Shown here: positions 56,711-64,000 of the stretch, piece by piece | Numbering within the stretch: the stretch's first letter is position 1 | How the letters are laid out: the number at the start of each line of letters is the position of its first letter | NCBI GenBank assembly: GCA_030272155.1 | Contig: CP126193.1 | Coordinates: 4,836,001-4,900,000, forward strand | DNA: 64,000 bases | Origin: Tetradesmus obliquus | Taxonomy: Eukaryota; Chlorophyta; Chlorophyceae; Sphaeropleales; Scenedesmaceae | Direction: 5' to 3' | Made by a program: the position numbers and the translations under genes | The notes under the pieces: model-generated | Seen by the model: only the letters and a program-made list of their open reading frames with translations | What the model was told of the DNA's origin: nothing | The model's database searches: none

Positions 56711-59605
56711 TCACAGGTTGACCATGTTCTGCATGCCGTCCAGCACCTTGATGTACTTGATCTTGTCACCCACCTGCGCCAGGGCATCAGCAGCAGCAGC
56801 AGCAGCAGCAGCAAGGTGGCATCAGCAGTGAAGCAGAGGAGGTGCAACAGAGTAGCAGACACGGTAGCACGGACATGCCAGTCTTAGACAGCGCAATGCG
56901 ACTCCTTATTACCTCCGCTATTCCAATGCTTGCAGTACATGCGGGTCGTGATGCAACAATGCGCTGAACCATCACGTCCCTAAGCTAGCACAAGCGCCGC
57001 ATACCAGCACACTCTCCACAGTTTCAGACACTTTTCAAAACACATGCACTGCTGCTGCTGCTGCCGCACCTTCATGAGCCCCAGGTTGTCCTGACCATTG
57101 ACTGCGTAGCCAAACACTGCGTAGCGCCCGTCCAGCAGGTTGGCGCCGCTGGGCGTGAGCTCGCTCTCCTTCAGCAGAAAGAAGATCTGCGCAGCAAGCA
57201 GCAAGACAGTTTTAGGTGCAGTGTGGAGCTCGCTCATTGTTATGTCTACTGTTGAACTTAGCCTGCATGTGGTGCGCAGCACAAGCAACATGCGGGCATG
57301 CTGCATCAACACTGACGAAAGCACTGTGGTAGGGCCACACTGCATTAGGAACCGCCTTTAGCCGCCGCACCTGGCTGCTGGCGGAGTTGTTGTCGAACTC
57401 TGCGCGGGCCCAGGCCAGCGTGCCGTACGCGTTGAAAGGCAGCACGGGCTGCTCGTTGAAGCGGCCCAGGTCCTCCAGGTTGATCTCATACACTGGCTCC
57501 TTGTCACCCACCACCTTGATCTCCATGGGCACGCTGCAGATAAGCAAAGGGTTAACAGGCAAAAGAAGACAAAAGGGAGTCAGATGGATGTCAACAGCAT
57601 GCGTACGCTGTTAATTCATACCAACACCTTGATCTGCATGGGCACGCTGCATGTGGGTGGTGTCAAATGGCAGTCAGAACATAAGAAAAGAGGGTGCAAG
57701 AGGGTGTGTTTTGAAGCGGCCCAGGCCCTCCAGGTTCATGACAAACACTGGCTTTTTATCGCCCACCACTTTGATCTCCATGGGCACACTGCGGCGGTTT
57801 CTTGAAAAACAAAGGACAGGGACAAACAGCGATTAGAGGTATGCAGCGATGTAGCAGTATGTAGCGATTCAGCAACTCTGTCCACCATCAATTGCATATA
57901 GCGGCAAGCTACAGGTGATTATCCAGTGTTGAACGGCAGCTCCCGCCTTATCGTTCCTAGGCCGTTCCAACTCACGTTAGTAGGCAGTTCAAGTCACACA
58001 AAACAGTTACTCACCGCCTGACCTCCCCAGTGGCAGGGTCCTCGAAGCCCTCCTTGTGACTGGGCTGCAAGTAACCTTCACACAACACAATTTCTAACAG
58101 GAAGTTCCTACTCACGCAAAGTTCCCACTCACCGCCTGACCTCCCCTGTGGCAGGGTCCACAAAGCCCTCCTCCTTGTTGCTGGGCTGCAAGTAACTTTC
58201 ACACAATACAATTCCTAGTAGGAAGTTCCTGCTCACAAAAAGTTCTCACTCACCGCCTGACCTCCCCTGTGGCAGGGTCCACGAAGCCCACCTCCTTGTT
58301 GCTGGGCTGCCCGGTCTGCACCACAAAGCCGTCAGCGCGCTGGATTTCCATGTTGTCGTAGAACTTGCGAGACACCAGGTCCACAAACTGGCCAGCAGAT
58401 ACTGGCGCGTTGTAGCCGTCAAGCACCAGGGTGAGTATGGCGTCACGGGGGCCCTCAGGGGTCTCTGAGAGTGACACCAGCATCTCCAGCGTAGCGCGGC
58501 CCTGCAGGGGTGCGTATCACAAGAGAATAAACAGCAGCAGGCGTGTGCGTTGAGTACAGTCATTTGTGAGAGTGACACCAGCATCTCCAGAGTGGCGCGG
58601 CCCTGCAGCAGCAGTGAGCAGCAGTGTGCAGGACAATAATGATTGCAGCATGAGTAAGCCAGGATGTGGCGTCACGGGGGCCCTCGGGGGTCTCTGAGAG
58701 GGACAGCAGCATCTCCAGAGTGGCGCGGCCCTGCAGCGACGCGTTGTGTGCAGGAAATGACGTGCCAGAGCAGCAACACACAAGAGTGTGTCAAAACATG
58801 CCTTGCGTTGCTCAATGTGTTGCTGCAGCATGTTATATAGGTGGCTGGCGCCGCGGCATGCTGCGACATGCCGATTAGGTGCTGCTGCTGTGGCGCAGTT
58901 GGAGGCGTGGCTGCGCAGCCCACGACCAAGGGGTTGCTGCTGCTGAGCAGCCGCCTGCAATCCGCTCACAACACAAAGCCACATGCACTGCCAGCAGCAC
59001 AACATATATATCACAGCTGAAACCACTCTAGCTGCCACCCTCTCCTCTCTCCCAACCTTGACCGCCATGCTTAGTCCACTGTACAGCGAGAGTGATGCAT
59101 TCAAGCGCTCACAGCAGGCCTGAAAAGATAGAGGACGCCGTGCAGCCCACAGCAAGGCAGCTGCAGGGAGTCTCAGCAAGTCAACAAGCACGCACCTTGA
59201 GCAGCGGCCTGTTGGCGTACTCCTTGGGCACCTCGAAGGGGAAGCCCTTCACCATGGCCTCTTCAATCGCGCCGACCGTCTCCAGGCACTCACGCTGCTT
59301 GATGGGCACCGCCTGCTTGTCCTTGGCATCAATGATGGCCTGGAACTCTCCCAGCTGCGCTGACAGCTTGTCCAGCAGCGCAGCACCCTCGTCCTGCATG
59401 GAACAAGTACGATTGCGGTTACGTGCGTCGTGTGGGGATGGCAATGGGGTGAATGGGGTAACGGCAAGCCGGTGGCACGGTAAGCAAAAGTTTGGTGGAT
59501 GGATCAAGAGCACAAACTCGAATGTTGTAGCGCTGCTGAGTGCTGCCACAACTGTTACTAATACTGCACATGATCGCAAAGTTCAGCAGCGAAACGTGTA
59601 ACAAC

Positions 59606-59657
<52 letters not shown>

Positions 59658-61058
59658 ATCTGCCCTTGCCGCACCTTCTTTGCTGGTGCAATGTCTGCCA
59701 GGATTGCATTCCTCTGGTTGGTCACAATGCCCGTTGCAGTGCGCACAGCCTGCAGAAAACATCACGTGCACCAAAAAGGGTCAACGTGCGAGGCACACCA
59801 CAGCATCGCAACTCATGTTACAACGCAACAATCAGTGTCTTGCCACAAAGTGCACGGCAGCATGGTGCAACCTGCGAATGTTGCTGCACTTGTTGGATGG
59901 TATGAAGCTGAGCTGTGCTGGTTGACACAGTCCTGCAGCAAGCTGCTGAGGTCAGAGCTGGAGGCACGCCGGTGCAAGCATACTGTGCTGCAAGATTGTG
60001 CCCTGCCAACACATGCGGCAAGCAAGCCCGCTGCCTGCTGCTAGTGCAATGCAGCTGCAGCTGTGTTGTCCCATTCCAAGCAGTGCAGGCTGCAGTGTGC
60101 AGCTGCAGCTGCTTTGTTCCAGAGATGTAGTGCGGCGTGCAGTGTGCAGCTGCAGGCAGTGCTTCACCTTGGACACCGGCCCCAGCGACTTGCTGCCAGG
60201 GATGCGCAGCGCCTCAGCAATCAGCTCCAGGTTACGCTGTGGGCAGCAGCAGCAGGAACAACAACAAGCGGCAACAGCAGCAGCAGCAGCAGCATGGTCA
60301 CTAGCTACAGCAGCAAGAGCACTGGGAAAGGTAAGCCGACAGAGGCAACCAGCTGAACAGTGGACCACGCACAGCAACTGCAAGACAGAATCGACCAGAC
60401 CACAACATGCACGGCATTGCTTGGTGCGAATGAAGGCAACATTTATTGGCAGGCATCGTCCAGCCTTTGTTATGCACTTGCTGTTAAACCGCAGCCACTA
60501 ACCAGGGTACAACAGCTGCACGAAGTTGTCGACCGTCAACGTGACAGCTGCTGGCCTGTTTTGCTGCTGCCACAGCTACACGCAGCAACAGCACAGCCAC
60601 GGCAGCGCTGTATGAACGTGCAGGCGCAGGTGTACTGTGCACTGCAGTGCCGCGCCTGTTGCTCAGAGTGCGTACCTGGACCTGCCGAATTGGCTTGTTG
60701 TTGATTGGCAGCGCATAGCGCAGGATGGCTGATGCATTCTTGATGGGGTCGCCAGCTGTCAGCAGCGCGTGTGCGGGAGGTGTGGGCTGCAGCAGGAACC
60801 AGCGAGTATTGGCAGAATGGCAAGAGAGAAGGCAGAATGGCAAGAGAAGTGCAACGGTGTCAGCGCCATCAGATGCAGAAGCGCAGGTGCAATTGGTGGA
60901 CCAGCATACGTTGCAGGTGTGCAGGCTGTTGCTCGGACGCTCGTCACGACAGCAGTGTGACACACATCCCCCGCTGCTGTGCTGCAGTTGCTACTGGGGT
61001 ATTGCAAAAGTGCTCCATCGACAGTCATGCTGCTGTTGCTGCTGTTAATGCTGGTGTA

Positions 61059-61096
<38 letters not shown>

Positions 61097-61429
61097 GCTG
61101 CGGGGTGATGCACTGCTCCTCACCAGCACTGGTGCAATGGTCAGCGGCAGCGCAGTGGTGGCCGCAGCCAGCAGCGTGATGGCACATTTTTGCAGGAAGT
61201 TGGGCTCCTACATACACAACATCGCAATGTGTATGTAAGCATTGCTGCTAAATGCCTCCAGGCACAGACGCAGCAGCTGTGATTGGGATGCCACCTGTAC
61301 CTGCTGGTCACCACCAGCCTTTGCCTGGCACAGCACTGCTGCCCTCCTGCCCGTTGCGGGCTTGAAGGCGCACTTTGTCTGGCTACGTGCTGGAGTAAAA
61401 CAGGAGGTCACACGCGACTGCAGCGCCAT
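56711..61429 (-). CDS. CYP37: Thylakoid-lumen cyclophilin, CYP37/CYP38 type
   Basis: Ten minus-strand exons (61429-61301, 61207-61124, 60786-60676, 60236-60168, 59749-59675, 59393-59196, 58501-58254, 57533-57371, 57186-57070, 56773-56711) give 418 residues in phase. CYP37/CYP38 (TLP40) proteins act in the thylakoid lumen; CYP38 aids photosystem II assembly. Targeting is two-part: a basic transit peptide, then a hydrophobic lumen-transfer segment ([21 protein letters not shown]) ending before an AHA cleavage site. The helical N-domain spans about 95-222 ([20 protein letters not shown]). The cyclophilin-like domain follows: [55 protein letters not shown] and [20 protein letters not shown]. It ends [19 protein letters not shown]. 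The motifs fit plant CYP37 better than CYP38. Three exon borders have tandem echoes in adjoining introns. Confidence 0.9.
57606..57792 (-). repeat. Two echoes of the CYP37 exon-8 start
   Basis: A short copy (VPMQIKVL, about 57613-57647) and a long diverged copy lie upstream of the true exon 8 in the gene sense. The long copy, about 57706-57789, encodes [19 protein letters not shown] and then EGLGRF, and is preceded by a CCGCAG acceptor. Confidence 0.88.
58012..58310 (-). repeat. Three-copy array of the CYP37 exon-7 end
   Basis: The end of exon 7 ([18 protein letters not shown] and its GTGAG donor) plus intron sequence is repeated with copy starts at plus-strand 58251 (real), 58130 and 58012. 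The steps are 121 and 118 bp. At least the middle copy also has a TTGCAG before it, so it is framed like an exon of 53 nt, which would shift the frame if included. Confidence 0.93.
58555..58740 (-). repeat. Two echoes of the CYP37 exon-7 start
   Basis: The head of exon 7 ([21 protein letters not shown]), with its CTGCAG acceptor, recurs twice in intron 6. The outer copy is nearly full (58735-58670) and the inner one shorter (58607-58565). Acceptor positions are about 101 and 128 bp apart. Confidence 0.92.
59611..59656. repeat. CTG/CAG microsatellite in CYP37 intron 5
   Basis: About 15 triplets lie in the intron between exons 5 and 6, read as CAG in the gene sense. Confidence 0.9.
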
Positions 61430-61968
61430 GTCGGGCCAACGTGTCTGGGAAACGACACCTATATGTGGCAGGATCGAGGACAGGCAGTGCTGACAGGCTG
61501 TTCGGTCAACGATCCGTAGCTGCAGGTGATTGCGTGTAATTCTTGGTGTTTTATCAGATTACCCTGTGCTGGCAACTAGTGGAAACTTTCACAGCTTGTG
61601 TGGTCCTGCGCTAAGCCCTTAACAGCGCGTAACAATGCGTGAGCTGGCCTGCACTGTAGCACATTGTGCGTTCCAGACACTAAGAATACTTCAAGGATCT
61701 TTGCTACACCGAAATATCGTGGTGGGCGTACTGACTGATTCCGTCTTCCCCGCATATGCGCCTTGACTGATCATTCAAGCCTTTGTTACACTAAGTTCGT
61801 CAAGTGAAGCGTCTTAGACATTACGTTCACCAGTGAAACGCTTCCAAGGACACTCTGTGAATCGGGTGTGATCATTGCACAGTCTGCATGGGAAGGCGAA
61901 CGTCGAACACATTATATTTAGACCTTCAGTAAAACTAGTGGAGAGTCTCCACCTGCTCCTCTTCCGGC
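61430..61968. promoter_or_regulatory. Divergent promoter region CYP37/transporter
   Basis: The starts of two plastid-protein genes face apart across 539 bases. TATATTTA at 61913-61920 lies 49 bases before the transporter ATG and could be a weak TATA element. Nothing else was recognised. Confidence 0.4.
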
Positions 61969-63549
61969 ATGGCGCATGCTGCCGGTTGTGGCGGGTTGCT
62001 CAGGCAGCCATCTGCTGCACCAGGCCTGATGAGCCTCAGCAGCAGTGCAGCTCGCATGCCCAGACCATGCCTGCGACACAACACTCGGAGCTTCAGCAGG
62101 GCCGTCTATACGCTAGCCAGCAAGCTTGATGTGCCTGCTGGAGAAGAATCAAGCGCCAACGCACCAGTCGCAGTCCCTGCCAGGCATGCTGCAAACGACA
62201 GCAGGACCAGCAACGGCAGCAACGGTGTAGCTGCCAACGGCGCAAACAGCACAGGCACTAATGGAGCAAACGGGCCTCAGCCGTTGCAGCCGGCTGTGCC
62301 TGCAAGCATACCTGCAGCGTTACGGCCGGGCCAGAGCAGCAGTAGCAGCACTGGCAGCAGTAGCAGTAGCAGTAGCAGCCCTGCAGCGCAGGCCACAGAT
62401 TCGTACCCCGAGTGGTATGCAGCTGTGGGCTTGAGTGCAGTGGCGGCCCTTATCTGCTCAGTCGACAGGTAAGCAGCGAGCATGGCTGTGTATCGCATCG
62501 TTGTAGGTTGCGTGGGTGTGTGGCTGGCAGCAGCAACATTGGATGCATGCAGCTGCATGCCTCCATGCATCTGCAACGCCATGCATGCGCTGTAAGCAGC
62601 AGTAGGCTACATATATGAAACTGTTGTACGGGATCGACAGGCCTTTTGCTACCTTGTGCCTGCTGCTCGATGCTGATTGCATTGCTGTCCTGCATGCTTT
62701 GCTGTCCTGAGCTTTCCTGACATTGTTTATGTTGCCGCGTGCCCACATGTAATTATCCTCTCTCATTATTTATGTTGCCGCGTGCACGTGTTGCTCCGTG
62801 CAGGGCTGCTATCAGTGTGGCCATCCTGCCTATGTCGGAGCAGTATGGCTGGTCAGACACTACCAAAGGGGCCATCAACAGGTGCGGGCCAGCAGCAGCA
62901 CTGGTTCCAGCAACGGCAGCAGCGGCACAGCAGCTGTGCCGCACTAGCAGCAGCAGCTGGAGCAGCAGCAGGGACGCTAGCAGTGCAACAACAGCAGCAG
63001 CTGGCAAACAACCGCTGCAGCCAAACAGCAGCAGTGCCAGCAAACCCTACCAAGATTCACACATGCTGTCTGTCTACGCACCTGCGCAGCCTTCGAAGCT
63101 CGGGACGGACCACGGCCTTGGCATTCCATCAGCCAACTCTGCTGATTCAACACCTTTTTGCTATCTGATCTCTCACTTCTGCTCATTGCTCATATCTGCT
63201 ACCACCTACAGTGCCTTCTATATCGGCTACACCCTCACCAACCTGGTGGGGGGCTACCTTGCCTCCACATGGAGTGCTAAACAGGTTCTGGGAGCCGGCG
63301 TGGTGCTGTGGAGCATCTTCACCATCACCACACCCATCGCAGCAGCAGGCAGCCTCCCTCTGCTGCTGGGCAACCGAGCTCTGATGGGTGCCGGCGAGGG
63401 CGTGACTTTCCCGTGTGTGCAAAACATCGTGAAGTTCTGGTGCCCGGGTGATGTGCGCTCGCGCGCGCTGGCGCTGATATACTCGGGCGGGCAGCTGGGC
63501 ACGATTGTGGCGCTGGTGACTGCGCCGCTGATCATCCAGGTGCGATGAC

Positions 63550-63581
<32 letters not shown>

Positions 63582-64000
63582 GATGCATGGGTCAGCACCA
63601 GCCCGCAGAAACGGTGGCCGGCAGAGATTATTTATACTGTGTAGGCTGCTGCGCCGCATGCAGGCCTGTGTGATGCTGACTGCGTGTTTCAACACGCACT
63701 GCATGCTGTCTTTGACCTCTGACGTTTCTGCTGCTGCTGCTGCTGCTGCTTCTGCTGTGCAGAACTGGGGGTGGCCTGCTGTGTTTGAGGTGTACGGCTC
63801 ACTGGGGCTGCTGTGGATTGTGGCATGGCAGCGCCTGGTCAGCGAGATGCCTCCAGCGCCAACCCAAACAGCAGCAGCAGCAGCAGCAGCAGCAGCCATT
63901 AGCATAGCACAGCCAGCAGCAGGACTAGAGCAGCCAAACCAGCAGCAGCAGTTATCTCAGCAGCAGCAACAGCAGCAGTTATCGTCAGTGGCCTCTCTGG
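61969..64000 (+). CDS. Plastid PHT4/SLC17-type anion transporter (partial)
   Basis: Exons 61969-62468, 62804-62881, 63212-63539 and 63763 to the window edge give the first 381 or so residues; the gene continues beyond the window. The N-terminus is Ser/Arg-rich and then Gly/Asn/Ser-rich, fitting a plastid transit peptide and linker. Major-facilitator spans begin at WYAAVGLSAVAALICSVDR. They run on through AAISVAILPMSEQYGWSDTT, which is typical of the SLC17/PHT4 group, and SAFYIGYTLTNLVGGYLAS. Next comes ALMGAGEGVTFPCVQNIVKF, the conserved R-A-x-x-G-x-G-E-G segment, then ALALIYSGGQLGTIVALV and NWGWPAVFEVYGSLGLLWI. Plant PHT4 members move phosphate or ascorbate across plastid membranes; the substrate here is not decided by the sequence. 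A Gln/Ala-rich loop starts at the cut edge. Confidence 0.88.

Noticed and set aside
60670-60682. Earlier donor (GTCCAG) for CYP37 exon 3
   Set aside because: The GTACGC donor six bases later fits consensus better and keeps the RQVQRNLEL continuity; both are in frame.
1-64000. Transposons, retroelement or virus relics, tRNA or rRNA genes, CRISPR arrays
   Set aside because: I looked for terminal repeats, polymerase or integrase motifs, cloverleaf sequences and spaced direct repeats and saw none that held up. Short or decayed elements could still be missed by eye.

Overview
This is nuclear DNA of a eukaryotic green alga, most likely a chlorophycean of the Sphaeropleales/Scenedesmaceae type (lineage is inference). 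The evidence: nearly every gene is split by short GT-AG introns, usually with GTGAGY donors and TGCAG acceptors. The DNA is GC-rich and full of CTG/CAG runs, which encode poly-Gln, poly-Ala and poly-Ser in exons. Possible TGTAA poly(A) signals follow several genes. The products are plant and algal: plastid fatty-acid synthesis, a thylakoid-lumen cyclophilin, a plastid RimM and a plastid PHT4-type transporter. I found no bacterial operon, rRNA, tRNA, CRISPR array or recognisable transposon or virus relic.

Seventeen protein genes could be traced, almost all exon by exon with consistent phase. In order: fabZ (-, 583-2088); CCDC13-like coiled-coil protein (-, 2379-5427); small single-span mitochondrial-type protein (+, 5978-6853); mitochondrial calcium uniporter MCU (+, 8360-11119); four-CBS SNF4/AMPK-gamma-like protein (+, 12567-17873); plastid RimM (-, 18623-21225); secreted or anchored calcineurin-like phosphoesterase (+, 22096-24655); unknown Cys-rich PQAK-repeat protein (+, 26457-27381); DDX31/Dbp7 RNA helicase (+, 29162-34893); EGF-like type I membrane protein (-, 36440-38364); p24/TMED cargo receptor (-, 39287-40813); OXNAD1-like oxidoreductase (-, 41505-43146); NTF2 (+, 43431-44523); DP transcription factor (-, 46204-48647); two-span GDA1/CD39 apyrase (+, about 50397-55875); CYP37/CYP38-type lumenal cyclophilin (-, 56711-61429); and the start of a PHT4/SLC17-type plastid anion transporter (+, 61969 to the window edge). 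The genes do not form one pathway. They are ordinary housekeeping, organelle and cell-cycle genes, with divergent pairs that share upstream regions (RimM/phosphoesterase, OXNAD1/NTF2, DP/apyrase, CYP37/transporter).

The most striking pattern crosses gene borders. Pieces of exon together with their splice junction are repeated in tandem, usually about 100-140 bp apart, inside or beside the neighbouring intron. It is seen after the CBS exon 7 (six copies, 117-bp unit), after two DDX31 exons, at three places in the CYP37 gene, and at the last exon of fabZ. Similar non-coding repeats lie in an apyrase intron, at 26.1 kb and at 28.2-28.7 kb. I call these splice-junction echoes. Some could act as alternative exons or donors. 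A second point of interest is the PQAK-repeat gene, which has two possible first exons (one encoding a signal peptide, one just downstream of a TATA box) and a TGA that interrupts a repeat whose frame continues beyond it.
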